From the NCBI GenBank assembly GCA_035328405.1, contig DAOLIT010000021.1, positions 12,756-76,755 of the forward strand: a DNA stretch of 64,000 bases, in the 5' to 3' direction. The stretch's first letter is position 1. Each line of letters starts with the position of its first letter. Below, one piece after another: positions 36,135 through 45,367 of the stretch. Under the pieces are notes generated by a model that saw only the letters and a list, made by a program, of their open reading frames with translations, was not told where the DNA came from and did not search any database. Position numbers and translations under genes: made by a program. Source of the DNA: JAEUKA01 sp035328405. GTDB taxonomy: Bacteria; Myxococcota_A; Polyangia; Palsa-1104; JAEUJZ01.

Positions 36135-36443
36135 CTACTTCTCGTAGGGCAGAGGGCTTTGACCGTCCCACAACGAGGCTGGGATTTTGGAGCCGCGCGT
36201 GACGCGATCCGCGTCGGTGCATCGGTTGAACAGCTCCACCTCGGTTTGCGGAACGCCGGTCACACACGGACTGTCGATCATGTCTTTCTTCTTCTGGCCG
36301 CCATCCAGAAAAGACGGGTCTTCATCGTCGGGATGGTAGTTGTCTGCACTCGCGCACCGCAACTGAGTGGACAGAAGCGAAAGGCCGCACAAAACCAGGA
36401 AAGACAGCCCGCGGGACCATTTCTTTTTTGCGGTTTGTTGCAT
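36135..36443 (-). CDS. Small exported protein, probable lipoprotein
   Basis: 102 residues. Signal region LSFLVLCGLSLLSTQLRC may end in a lipoprotein Cys (imperfect lipobox) or be cut at ASA. The mature part is polar with Asp/Lys clusters and ends KIPASLWDGQSPLPYEK. The start overlaps the stop of the upstream gene (TGATG), so it is translationally coupled to the solute-binding-like protein. Function unknown. Confidence 0.65.
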   Translation of the reverse strand: MQQTAKKKWSRGLSFLVLCGLSLLSTQLRCASADNYHPDDEDPSFLDGGQKKKDMIDSPCVTGVPQTEVELFNRCTDADRVTRGSKIPASLWDGQSPLPYEK

Positions 36444-37666
36444 CACTCGGCCTCGCAGTAGTTGTGACGGCAAGTTCCGGTTGTGCAGGTTCCCGTCGGA
36501 CATTGTCGGCAGTTGAGCGTACCTTGAACCACATTGTGTTCAAACAGACAGCGGCACGAATCTTTGGGTGCCGAAACCGTCATGGGCCCGGCATCGGTTG
36601 TTTTGGATACCTGCATGACACATTGGGGAATCAGGCCGGACTGGACTTGCAAGACTTGGGAATCTTGACCCCCGACGACAGATTTGCCGAGGAAGATGTT
36701 GGAAAGCCGTTTTCCCTTTTCGGACAACGGTTCGCTCGGATTCGCCGGGTTTTGCCGCAGGACTGTGTGAAGGTAGCCCCACAACGGATAGTGCCCGTCG
36801 CGGACATTTTGTTTTTCAAACGATTGTTTGTCGGGAACAAGCGCGCGTCGATCAGGGAAAAACGCTCCGGTTTGATCCATCGCTTGGAACGCCAGCGGAC
36901 GAAGTTCTTTGCGTCGGCGATCGGCGACCGAGGTCGGCAAAACCACGATTCCGTGCTCTGTGTCGTTAAAGAGCACATCAAAAAGCGCATCTGTGTTTGC
37001 TGCAACAGTGCCCTTCCATTTGTTGCCAGGCAGTTTGATTCTTGGCGCAGTCAACAGGGTGCCGGCATCCTGTTGACCCAAATGGGCGATCGCAGCATCG
37101 GAAATCCACGGTTTTAGTCCAGCCGATTGACCCGCGCCGAACACGAAGTGGGCCTCTGGGGCAAGAATCGCGGCTTCAGTGGCCGTTTTCGACATCGAAA
37201 ACGTATACGCCGCAACAGGCCCAGCAGCGACGAGGACTCCTGTCGGCGGGGTCTGCGCGTAGGCGGGGCATGTCTGCGGAAACACGTCCGCAAGAACCAA
37301 ATCGATCTTGGTCCCCCCCGATTCCAAATCACACGTTTGGGTTCGATTCGGATCGGGGATCGGGTCTCGAGGGAAAAAATACGCCTTGCCTTTCATGCAC
37401 GCGCCGAGCGCACACGATCCAGGATTCGTGTCTCGGACCATTGCCTCGAGGGCTGAACACGCCGGCGCGATCTGAAAGATCACCGTTTGTTTCTGCGCAT
37501 CCGTTCGCGCGAGAAGTTTGGCGACTTCGCCAAGCATCGGCTCCGCAGACGACGACGCCATGACATAGGCGGGTTCTGACAGCACCCTGCATTCCAGCGC
37601 CGAGGCTGACTTGGGAAAGCCGACAGCACCGACGAACAACAGCACCGAAAAGTACCTTGCCCACAT
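36443..37666 (-). CDS. Periplasmic solute-binding-like protein with Cys-rich tail
   Basis: 407 residues. Signal peptide WARYFSVLLFVGAVGFPKSASA. The body has the feel of a type 2 periplasmic binding fold (VIFQIAPACSALEAMV, GGTKIDLVLADVFP, HGIVVLPTS, GHYPLWGYLHTVL), like phosphate/thiamine-type binding proteins. The last 40 residues are cysteine-rich (CRCLFEHN, CRQCPTGTCTTGTC) and unusual. No ABC transporter genes are adjacent. Confidence 0.68.
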   Translation of the reverse strand: MWARYFSVLLFVGAVGFPKSASALECRVLSEPAYVMASSSAEPMLGEVAKLLARTDAQKQTVIFQIAPACSALEAMVRDTNPGSCALGACMKGKAYFFPRDPIPDPNRTQTCDLESGGTKIDLVLADVFPQTCPAYAQTPPTGVLVAAGPVAAYTFSMSKTATEAAILAPEAHFVFGAGQSAGLKPWISDAAIAHLGQQDAGTLLTAPRIKLPGNKWKGTVAANTDALFDVLFNDTEHGIVVLPTSVADRRRKELRPLAFQAMDQTGAFFPDRRALVPDKQSFEKQNVRDGHYPLWGYLHTVLRQNPANPSEPLSEKGKRLSNIFLGKSVVGGQDSQVLQVQSGLIPQCVMQVSKTTDAGPMTVSAPKDSCRCLFEHNVVQGTLNCRQCPTGTCTTGTCRHNYCEAE

Positions 37667-37967
37667 GTCGCGCAGCCTAACACAAGACCATTCCATGCAA
37701 TACGAGATCATCGAAACGAAAAACCAACAAAGTTGCAGGCTGGTTTGCAGCACACGCTGTGGAATCGGCAGAACATGAATGGACAGGTTGCGGTCTGGTT
37801 TTTTTCCGTGCCTCGCTGGCGCGCAACAGCCGCTTGTCTCAAGTCGATAACCTTTCGCGAGACAGTGGGTAACTTTGTCTGTGACCATCCGGGACACTCG
37901 CCGTTTTTGGCGTGGACGGCATACGGATGGCGCGGTCGTGATACGCTGCAAACGAGGCAAATAGACG
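37667..37967. other. Divergent intergenic region, 301 bp
   Basis: Lies between the solute-binding-like gene (minus) and the gp19-like gene (plus), so it should hold promoters for both. TGTCTC and GAGACA form a loose inverted repeat with an 18-base loop around 37834-37863. I could not assign sigma-70 boxes with confidence and see no gene here. Confidence 0.4.
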
Positions 37968-38939
37968 ATGGCGGCTTCAAGCAAGACCCGGCCCTACATT
38001 TCCAGCCGTTTTGTACTCGAACTCGAAGACTCCAGTGCGGGTCAATACATGGGAACGCTCCAGACGATCGAGGGCGGGACGTTCAAATCCGAAGTCCTTG
38101 AGGAGAAAGTCGGCGGCACAGGCGCGGTGACGAAGTATCCTGGCCGTCCGAAGTTCGACGACGTGACCATCCAAGTCGGCATGGCGATGGCTCCGCGTTT
38201 TTGGCGGTGGATTTCCAAGAGTTTTAGCTATGACGCAGAGCGGGCCAATGGCTCGCTTGTGGCGCTCGATTTTGACAACAAAGAGAGATGGCGACGGAAA
38301 TTCACTGGGGCATTGATTCGCGAAGTGACGTTTCCGACGCTGGACGGTGCTGCGAAAGAGCCCGCCTACATCACCGTGAAGTTTGCGGTCGAGAGCATCA
38401 AGGAAGAAGCCTCGGGAAACAATCAATATCCCGGCGAGCAAAACCACAAAGACGAATGGGAACGTCAACGGATGTGGCTTCCGTCGATGTTCACTTTCAA
38501 AATCGACGGAATCAGCCAAGATCCGGCGGAAACCTGCAAAATCGAGTCGTTTTCGGTCAAGCAAGAGATCATCGAAAACCCGATCGGCAAATTCCTGGAA
38601 AACCAAAAAGAACCAGGCCGGGTTGATTTTCCGACGCTGGGCGTGACGATTTTGCAACGCGATGCAGGCCCGTGGATGAAATGGTGGGACAAACTGGTTC
38701 GCGAGGGGAAACACGAGCTGAGCCAGCAACACAATGGCCACATTTGGTTCCTTCCCCGAGATGCCGTCGGTTCGGGCCAGCTTCAGCGAAAACCACTTTT
38801 GACGCTCGATTTGTTCGGCGTGACGATTCTGGGTTTGGGTCCGGTCAAACACGACTCGAAACAGCAGCAACTTCAAAAAGTGAAACTCGACTTGGCCTGC
38901 GAGCGAATCGACCTCCAAGGCGGCGAAGGCACCGTCTGA
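37968..38939 (+). CDS. T4 gp19-like tail-tube-fold protein, tandem domains
   Basis: 323 residues, about twice a single gp19 domain. Residues 12-150 follow the gp19/contractile-injection tube pattern: SSRFVLELED, MGTLQTIEGGTFKSEV, YPGRPKFDDVTIQVGM, FWRWISKSF, NGSLVALDFD. Residues about 168-320 repeat the pattern more loosely: FTFKIDGISQ, IESFSVKQEI, PGRVDFPTLGVTILQ, PWMKWWDKLV, LTLDLFGVTILG. No sheath, baseplate, spike or ATPase gene is in the window. Could be a remnant or a tube or adaptor of a dispersed injection system. Confidence 0.75.
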   Translation: MAASSKTRPYISSRFVLELEDSSAGQYMGTLQTIEGGTFKSEVLEEKVGGTGAVTKYPGRPKFDDVTIQVGMAMAPRFWRWISKSFSYDAERANGSLVALDFDNKERWRRKFTGALIREVTFPTLDGAAKEPAYITVKFAVESIKEEASGNNQYPGEQNHKDEWERQRMWLPSMFTFKIDGISQDPAETCKIESFSVKQEIIENPIGKFLENQKEPGRVDFPTLGVTILQRDAGPWMKWWDKLVREGKHELSQQHNGHIWFLPRDAVGSGQLQRKPLLTLDLFGVTILGLGPVKHDSKQQQLQKVKLDLACERIDLQGGEGTV

Positions 38940-38983
38940 CCTCTCCTTACAATCCCTCTTTTCAAATTTGGGAGTCGGTAGGA

Positions 38984-39370
38984 ATGCTGAAGCGACGAAC
39001 CACTTTGTTGTGTTTTGGGATGGCCTTGTTGCTCGGCTTCGGCGTCGGAGTGGTGCGTGCCGATGTCACGCGATGGTCGAGCGGCGATTGCAAAGCGTTG
39101 GCATCGGGCGACGCGAGCTATTGCACGACGAACGATTGCAAAGGCATCGCAAAGCGCGACGCGAGCTATTGCAACAGCAACGACTGCAAGGGTTGGGCTC
39201 GCATGGACCCGAGTTATTGCGACACAAACGATTGCAAGGGCATCGCTCGAAAAGACAAGAGCTATTGCCAAACGAACTTCTGCAAAGGAATCGCCAGCGG
39301 TGACGCGAGTTACTGCGACGACAACGTCTGCAAAGCCATCGCCCGCCAAGACAAAAGCTACTGTCCATAG
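38984..39370 (+). CDS. Secreted protein of six 16-residue cysteine repeats
   Basis: 128 residues. Signal peptide (LLCFGMALLLGFGVGVVRA) followed by six repeats of consensus DCKGIAxxDxSYCxxN at residues 35-50, 51-66, 67-82, 83-98, 99-114 and 115-128. Each repeat has two cysteines 11 residues apart, so six intra-repeat disulfides are plausible. GGAG at 38971-38974 is a good ribosome binding site. It starts 44 bp after the gp19-like gene. I do not recognise the family; the repeat looks like a small disulfide solenoid. Confidence 0.82.
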   Translation: MLKRRTTLLCFGMALLLGFGVGVVRADVTRWSSGDCKALASGDASYCTTNDCKGIAKRDASYCNSNDCKGWARMDPSYCDTNDCKGIARKDKSYCQTNFCKGIASGDASYCDDNVCKAIARQDKSYCP

Positions 39371-39431
39371 TTCGTTCCCACACAGAAACTACTGCGGTCC
39401 ATAGTTCGTTCCCACACAGAAACTACTGCGG
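39364..39431. repeat. Perfect 34-bp tandem direct repeat
   Basis: The unit at 39364-39397 is repeated exactly at 39398-39431. The first copy contains the last Pro codon and TAG stop of the cysteine-repeat gene, so the second looks like a duplication of the gene end and its 3' flank. Confidence 0.95.
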
Positions 39432-39672
39432 TGGGCGCTGGCTAGGTCAGGCGTGCTCACAACCGTGAAGGCTGCTCCCCCCATGCTTCGTGCCGGGGAC
39501 TGTCGCGCTCGCCCGCCTACGCCTTCGCCCGACACAAATCTTCGGGCTCCGTTTCTGGATGGGAAGCAGTCTGATCCCAGATTCTCGTCGATACGCGGCG
39601 TGCAGTGGAAACACTAGAACATGCGAGCGATCCAGCGTTTAGTATGTGCAAAAACGCTCGGCCCAGCTCCTC
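39432..39672. other. Intergenic region upstream of kinase gene
   Basis: About 240 bp between the 34-bp repeats and the kinase ATG at 39673. I see no gene. TAGAAC (39615-39620) and TAGTAT (39640-39645) could be weak -35/-10 boxes but the spacing of 19 is too long to rely on. Confidence 0.3.
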
Positions 39673-40926
39673 ATGGCACGTCGGAAACCAGAAACCATCG
39701 GAAACTATCGGATTGTGCGCGAAATCGGTCGCGGAGGCATGGGGACCGTTTTCGAGGCTGAGCACGAGCGTGTGAAAAATCGCGTCGCGATCAAAGTGCT
39801 TCATTCGGAATACGCGCGCGAGCCGCAAATCGTCGCTCGGTTTCGTCAGGAGCCGATGGCGGCGAACCTGACTCGGCATGCGGGCATCACACACGTTTTC
39901 GAGAGCGATGTTTTGCAAGACGGTACGCCGTATCTGGTGATGGAATTTCTGGACGGTCAGTCGTTGCGGCAAAGGTTGAAAAAAGCGCGCAGCGGTCTGC
40001 CTGAACTGGTGGTGATTCGTTTTGGGCGGCAATTGGCGGATGCTTTTTCGGCGGCGCACGCAAAAAAGATCATCCATCGCGACATCAAGCCGGAAAACAT
40101 CATGCTGGTCCGCGACGATGCGGTGCCGGGCGGAGAACGCGCGAAAGTCCTGGATTTTGGGATTGCCGTCGTGGCGGAAGATGCGTCGCTGTCGATGTCG
40201 TCGGGATCGAACACGCAGGTGAAAACGGGGCCGTTTGCGTCGCTTTTGGGGACGGCAACCTACATGGCCCCAGAGCAGTGTTTGGAAAGCGGGCGGGCGG
40301 TCGTGGATGAAAAAACGGATGTGTATGGGCTGGGTGTGGTGTTGTACGAGGCGCTGTGTGGTCAGCCTCCGTTTGTTGCGCCCGAGCTGGTCAGCGTCAT
40401 GCACCAACACATTTCCGAGCCACCGCCGCCGCTGTCTCTTTTGCGCCAAGACGTGAGGCCGGAACTGGAAACCCTGGTCATGCGCATGCTGGCGAAAGCG
40501 GGAAGCGATAGGCCGAGCATGCGAGAGGTGTCGGCGCAGCTTCACACGTTGGAACTGACCGCAGACGATCCATCGGCAGTGTTTTCGGTGCCTCCGCCTT
40601 CTCCGTCGGGGACGCGGTGGGGATTCGTTTCGGCAGCGGTCGGCGCGTTGCTGCTGTTTGGAATTGTTTTTCTGCTGTTTCAACACCGAAAAACGGGTTC
40701 GGTGACGTGGCGGATCGACAGCGTGCCGCCGGGCGCATCGGTCGTGAATACTGCGGGCGAAAACATGGGGCAGACGCCTTTTCGTCATCATCCCAAGCGA
40801 GATCTGGGGAAACTGACTGTTTTTGTCCGCATGCCAGGCTACGTTTCCGAGACGGTGGTGCTGGATTTTGAACGCGATACGCAATTGGTGCTGGAACTTC
40901 GCAAGGACACCGGAAAAAAACCATGA
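39673..40926 (+). CDS. Membrane Ser/Thr protein kinase with PEGA domain
   Basis: 417 residues. The kinase domain is complete: IGRGGMGTVFEAE loop, VAIK lysine (K41), HRDIKPEN (H135-), VLDFGIA and MAPEQC. A single transmembrane helix (FVSAAVGALLLFGIVFLLF, about 315-335) is followed by an extracytoplasmic PEGA domain (IDSVPPGASVVNTAGENMG). The ATG at 39673 is used; a GTG at 39646 would add nine residues. Overlaps sppA by ATGA, so kinase and protease are co-translated. Confidence 0.9.
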   Translation: MARRKPETIGNYRIVREIGRGGMGTVFEAEHERVKNRVAIKVLHSEYAREPQIVARFRQEPMAANLTRHAGITHVFESDVLQDGTPYLVMEFLDGQSLRQRLKKARSGLPELVVIRFGRQLADAFSAAHAKKIIHRDIKPENIMLVRDDAVPGGERAKVLDFGIAVVAEDASLSMSSGSNTQVKTGPFASLLGTATYMAPEQCLESGRAVVDEKTDVYGLGVVLYEALCGQPPFVAPELVSVMHQHISEPPPPLSLLRQDVRPELETLVMRMLAKAGSDRPSMREVSAQLHTLELTADDPSAVFSVPPPSPSGTRWGFVSAAVGALLLFGIVFLLFQHRKTGSVTWRIDSVPPGASVVNTAGENMGQTPFRHHPKRDLGKLTVFVRMPGYVSETVVLDFERDTQLVLELRKDTGKKP

Positions 40927-43451
40927 ACCACGTTTTCCGTTCGGGCGCGCGAGCTTGGTTGGGTTTTTGTCTGGCGTTGCTTTTGTGTTCCTGGAAAGAA
41001 ATCGGTCACGCACAAGTTCCGGTTCTGCGTTCCCCCATTGAATCGGTAGGGGCACCCGGAATGGGCGTTTCAGATGGGGGAGAACCCTTTGGTGTGGTCA
41101 TAAACCCTGCGTCTTTGGGAGGACTTTCGGGGTACAGTTTTGGACTCCGGCACAACGAAACGACCGGGCAAATTCCGTGGGCGGGGAGAGGAACGGGGGC
41201 CTACTTTGCGACTCCCTTGCCGTATGTGAGTGCCTTGAAAGTGGGTGCCGGACTCGAGCTTTTGCGTCCTCACGATGATCTGGACATGCTTGGGAAGCTG
41301 ACGTTGGCGGTGGCGTATCGTCCGGCGTGGTGGGCGTCGGTGGGCTTTTCGTATGCGCGCACGCTTGGCAAGCCGACAGACAGAAGTTACGGAGAACTGG
41401 ACACGGTTTCGGTGGGGCTACAGCTGCGGGCGAATCGGCGTCTTTCGTTTGGCATGGTCGCCCGAGATCTCAATGCTCCCAAGCCGAGCACGCCGTCGTG
41501 GTTGCCCGCCATTTCGCGCAGCTATGAGTTTGAAACACTCATCGAACCGCTGGGGGATTCGCGTTTTTCCATCGGTTTGTCTGCGCGGGTTGGAGAAATG
41601 AATCCAGAAGTCCATCCGCGTCTTCGGATTTGGTTTCGTCCGGTATCCGGTTTGGGTGTGGGGTTGGATGGCGGTTCTGTGTTCATCAAAGATGCGGACC
41701 CGCGTGAGAAGGTGGCTTGGCGGGCAGGGGTGGGTTTGTCAATCGACTTTGCGCAGGTCGGTGCGTCGGTGTTCCAGCTGTTTGGGCGGGGGCAGTCGGC
41801 ACCTGTCGGCTATCACGGGGGTGCGCTGTCTGTTCGTGTTTCACAAGAGCGATATCCGGCGATTTGGGAGGGCCCGAAGTCGGTGCTGCGGTTGCATTTG
41901 GGGGAAGTGAGCGGGCGGACTCTGTTGCGGACTTTGCTTGCGCTCAAGCAAGTGGAACGGAATCGCAAATATGAGGGTGTGTTGGTCATCGTGAACGATG
42001 TTCCGGGAAACTGGGCAACGGCGCAGGAGATTCGGCAGGCACTGGTCGCATTGCGGAAAGCAGGCAAGCGGGTTTTGGCGTATGGCGCCGATTTGAGCAT
42101 GCGGGAGTACTACGTTGCGTCTGCGGCGGATGAAATTCTGCTTGATCCGGTCGGTTTGGTGCGGCTGTCGGGAATTGCACAGGGAACGACGCACGTCAAA
42201 GAGGCGCTTTTGCGGCTGGGTGTGGCGGTAGACCTTGTGCGAATCGGGGACTACAAGGCTTCCCCGGAAAGTTTCACGCGCGACGGTCCGAGCGAACGAA
42301 CGCGGCTCCAGCGACAAAAAGTCGTGGATGATTTGTCGCAGCAAGTCTTTTCGGACATTGCCACGTCGCGGGGTCTTGCGTTGCCTGCGGTAGAAAAACT
42401 TATAGAAGAAGGACAATATCTGCCGACGGCGGCGCAACAGGCTCGTTTGGTGGATGGTGTGGCGGACCAAACGGAATTGCATCATCGCCTGGCGAAGGTG
42501 TTTGGTTCTTCTGTGCGCCTCGAAAACTTGCCTACTGGCGGTCGTTCGCTGAGTGTACGACCACACGGGGTTGCGGTGATCGAAGTTCGGGGCGACTTGG
42601 TGGAAGGTCGCTCGTTCAAGATTCCGTATGTGGATTTTCAAGTGGTCGGGGCGCAGACGCTGAGTGAGGCGCTTGTGCGGGCGGGCCAAGATCCTCGCGT
42701 TGAGGCGGTGGTCTTGCGGGTCGATAGCCCAGGCGGGTCGGCGTTGGCGGCGGATTTGTTGTCAAGACAGGTCAGCGAGCTGGCCCAGACGAAGCCAGTG
42801 ATTTGCTCGTTTGGAGACATCGCAGCATCGGGTGGTTACTACTTGGCGGCCCCCTGTCGCGAGATTTTTGCCGATTCGCTGACCATCACGGGGTCGATTG
42901 GAATTTTCGGCGGCAAAGTGGATGCGAGTGGTCTGTTTGCGCGGCTCGGCGTCGAGCGGGCGCGGTATGTGCGCGGAGAGCACGCGGACATGGAAAGTCC
43001 GTTTCGCAGTTACACGGACAAGGAACGCGAGCTGCTTTTGCAACGGATGCAGGCGGGCTACGAACGGTTTTTGTCCGTCGTGAAGGCTGGGCGAAAGCTG
43101 TCCTCGCAAGAAGTGCAGCCAGTGGCGGAGGGGCGGATTTTTTCGGGAAAACAGGCGATGGCGGGGCGGCTTGTGGACCGCATGGGCGGTTTGACGGATG
43201 CGGTGGCCCGAGCGCGCGAGCTGGCAGGCCTTTCGGGCGAAAAAGATGCTGAAGTGCTGTTTTGGCCGGAACAACCGAAACATCTGCTGGGAGAGCTTTT
43301 GGGGGTCGCGCAGAATTTGGTTTCGGACGAGCCGTTTGTTCTGTCAGGGGTCGTAAGGAACGTGGTCGGGATGATTCCGGGGGTGGTGTGGGCGCTCTGT
43401 CTGGAAGGGGACGTGCTGGCCAGGATGGACGAAGAACCGGTCGCTCCGTGA
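40923..43451 (+). CDS. sppA: SppA-type S49 protease fused to a barrel-like N-terminal domain
   Basis: 842 residues. Signal peptide to about residue 30. Residues 35-310 look like amphipathic beta-strands (GFGLRHNETTG, KLTLAVAYRPAWW, RLSFGMVARDLN, GVGLDGGSVFI), resembling an outer-membrane barrel such as PorV-like proteins. Residues 325-800 are a tandem S49 peptidase: general-base Lys in GDYKASPESFTRDG (K445) and Ser in GDIAASGGYY (S636), as in the 67-kDa SppA type. Expected to digest signal peptides or membrane peptides. Follows the kinase with ATGA overlap. Confidence 0.87.
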   Translation: MNHVFRSGARAWLGFCLALLLCSWKEIGHAQVPVLRSPIESVGAPGMGVSDGGEPFGVVINPASLGGLSGYSFGLRHNETTGQIPWAGRGTGAYFATPLPYVSALKVGAGLELLRPHDDLDMLGKLTLAVAYRPAWWASVGFSYARTLGKPTDRSYGELDTVSVGLQLRANRRLSFGMVARDLNAPKPSTPSWLPAISRSYEFETLIEPLGDSRFSIGLSARVGEMNPEVHPRLRIWFRPVSGLGVGLDGGSVFIKDADPREKVAWRAGVGLSIDFAQVGASVFQLFGRGQSAPVGYHGGALSVRVSQERYPAIWEGPKSVLRLHLGEVSGRTLLRTLLALKQVERNRKYEGVLVIVNDVPGNWATAQEIRQALVALRKAGKRVLAYGADLSMREYYVASAADEILLDPVGLVRLSGIAQGTTHVKEALLRLGVAVDLVRIGDYKASPESFTRDGPSERTRLQRQKVVDDLSQQVFSDIATSRGLALPAVEKLIEEGQYLPTAAQQARLVDGVADQTELHHRLAKVFGSSVRLENLPTGGRSLSVRPHGVAVIEVRGDLVEGRSFKIPYVDFQVVGAQTLSEALVRAGQDPRVEAVVLRVDSPGGSALAADLLSRQVSELAQTKPVICSFGDIAASGGYYLAAPCREIFADSLTITGSIGIFGGKVDASGLFARLGVERARYVRGEHADMESPFRSYTDKERELLLQRMQAGYERFLSVVKAGRKLSSQEVQPVAEGRIFSGKQAMAGRLVDRMGGLTDAVARARELAGLSGEKDAEVLFWPEQPKHLLGELLGVAQNLVSDEPFVLSGVVRNVVGMIPGVVWALCLEGDVLARMDEEPVAP

Positions 43452-43455
43452 TGCG

Positions 43456-45231
43456 CTAATCGACGATTTCGGGTTTGCCGATTTTTTTTCCGGCAGTTTG
43501 GGGGCCTGGTTTGCCGGCTGGTTTGGTAGGACTCTGTGCAGGATTTTTCCCCGCGAGGGTTCCGGCTTTTGTGCCAGGCGCGGGTTTGTTTCCCCCGGTC
43601 GGAGCGGGTTTTGTGCCTCCCGCCGGAGCTTTTCCCGATGTCACCCAAGGAGTCGCTTTCGGTGGCGCTTTCGGTGGCGTTTTCGGCGGGTTTTTCGTTT
43701 GCGCCACGGGTTTGGCTGGTTCGTCGTGGGCCAAAAGGACATTCAAGGTCACATCGTCGTCGATGTTGGCGTCCACCACTTGGTCTTTGTAGTTGGGCCG
43801 ACGCAAAAGCAGCTTGAGTGGCGTTTTGCCGCGCGGCCAGTCTTTCTTCATGGGCGTCATGCCGATCGAACGTCCCGAATCGGCCAGGAATACATCCGCA
43901 CCGGCTGGGGTACTTTCGATCGACAGCAGGACCGAGGCTCGTTCGACTTGCGTTGAGACGACACTGGGGCGATTCGCGTCGCGCTGCTCGCGCAAGGCGC
44001 GAACGAAGAAGGCAGCCCCCACGGAAAGCACGACGATGCCAAAGGCTGCGGACACGGCGATGATTCTTCGTCGGGTGGTCGGCGTGATGGATGCGCTGCT
44101 TTGTCCGGTGGAGCCGCCGAGCGTGGATTGTCGCGCGCCGGAATTGGAGTCTTTGTCCGCTTTGTCTCGGGCAGAAGCGAGCTGGTTTTTGGTCGGGGTA
44201 TCGTCCTCGCTTGAACTTTGCGAAGTGAGAGGATTTGACACAACCGCGCCGACGAGGGAAGGCATTCCTGGCACGCTGCCCGGCGAAAAACCAGGGATGG
44301 GAATGTTGGCAGAAGAAAGCTGATAGCCAGTCGGCAGACGCACGATTGCATGCGCCATGGTGGGATAGGCAACCGCGAGGCCGTCGAGTTCGACCGTCAC
44401 CTGCTTCATCGTGGGGCGTTCGGCTTTGTTCTTGATGAGCAAACGGTGAACGACTTGCCCCAAATTGACCGGAACGTGCGGCGCGACCTCTTTGAGGGGT
44501 GCCGGTTCGTCGTAAATCTGCTTGGCCAGAATCTCGCCCTGCGCGCCCGTGAACGGCGGCTTTCCGACGAGCATCTCGTACATGATGACGCCCAGCGAAT
44601 ACACGTCGGCTTTGTCGTCCACGTTTCCCGCGCCGCGACACTGTTCCGGGGCCATGTATTTGGGCGTGCCCATGACGACATCTGCGGCGGTTTGCGCTGC
44701 GCCTTGGTTGAGCTCGGCAGCGACTTTGGCGATGCCAAAATCGAGCAGCTTCACTCGGATGCGCCCAGGTGCTTCGGGGTCCGGGTCCGAAATCAACATG
44801 ATGTTGTCGGGCTTCAAATCCCGGTGGATCACGCCTTTTTCGTGGGCAGCGGCGAGCGCGGCGGCGATCTGGCGCGAGATACGCACGACCTCGGGCACGC
44901 CGAGTTTGCCCCCGTTGGCTTTGAGTTTCTGGCCGAGCGTGTCGCCTTTCAGAAACTCCATGACCAGGTAGGCGACGCCGAACGGAAGCTGTCCGTAGTC
45001 GGAAATTTGGACGATGCCCGGATGGTCCACGATGTTGACGGCCCGCGCCTCGTTGAAGAAACGCTGTGCGATCTCTTGTTCTTGGGCGTAACGACCGTGC
45101 AGCACTTTGATGGCGACGCGCCGCTCGATGGGCTCTTGAATCGCCTCATACACTGCGCCCATGCCGCCTTTTCCGATCAAGCGGACCAGGCGGTACGAGC
45201 CTATCTTCTCGCGCGGCAGACCTGTAGACAC
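43456..45231 (-). CDS. Ser/Thr protein kinase with PEGA-like domain and Pro/Lys-rich tail
   Basis: 591 residues, GTG start. Intact motifs: IGKGGMGAVYEA, VAIK (K42), HRDLKPDN (H136-), LLDFGIAK, MAPEQC. A Ser/Thr-rich juxtamembrane region precedes a transmembrane helix (IIAVSAAFGIVVLSVGAAFF). A PEGA-like segment (IESTPAGADVFLADSGRSIG) and a low-complexity tail of Pro/Lys/Gly/Thr repeats (KPAPTGGNKPAPGTKAG) follow. Convergent with sppA, 4 bp apart. Its upstream flank is the 84-bp repeat array. Confidence 0.92.
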   Translation of the reverse strand: MSTGLPREKIGSYRLVRLIGKGGMGAVYEAIQEPIERRVAIKVLHGRYAQEQEIAQRFFNEARAVNIVDHPGIVQISDYGQLPFGVAYLVMEFLKGDTLGQKLKANGGKLGVPEVVRISRQIAAALAAAHEKGVIHRDLKPDNIMLISDPDPEAPGRIRVKLLDFGIAKVAAELNQGAAQTAADVVMGTPKYMAPEQCRGAGNVDDKADVYSLGVIMYEMLVGKPPFTGAQGEILAKQIYDEPAPLKEVAPHVPVNLGQVVHRLLIKNKAERPTMKQVTVELDGLAVAYPTMAHAIVRLPTGYQLSSANIPIPGFSPGSVPGMPSLVGAVVSNPLTSQSSSEDDTPTKNQLASARDKADKDSNSGARQSTLGGSTGQSSASITPTTRRRIIAVSAAFGIVVLSVGAAFFVRALREQRDANRPSVVSTQVERASVLLSIESTPAGADVFLADSGRSIGMTPMKKDWPRGKTPLKLLLRRPNYKDQVVDANIDDDVTLNVLLAHDEPAKPVAQTKNPPKTPPKAPPKATPWVTSGKAPAGGTKPAPTGGNKPAPGTKAGTLAGKNPAQSPTKPAGKPGPQTAGKKIGKPEIVD

Positions 45232-45367
45232 TACCTGCGCATCTTACCACTTGGATGCCTCGGAGAAGAAGAGGGATGCAGCGGCGTTTTCGACCCGAAA
45301 CCGCAGGGCCGATGTAGGGGCGCTGGGGCTCTTCCGCAGAAACCACCGAGCTTGTCAGAACCCGGCT

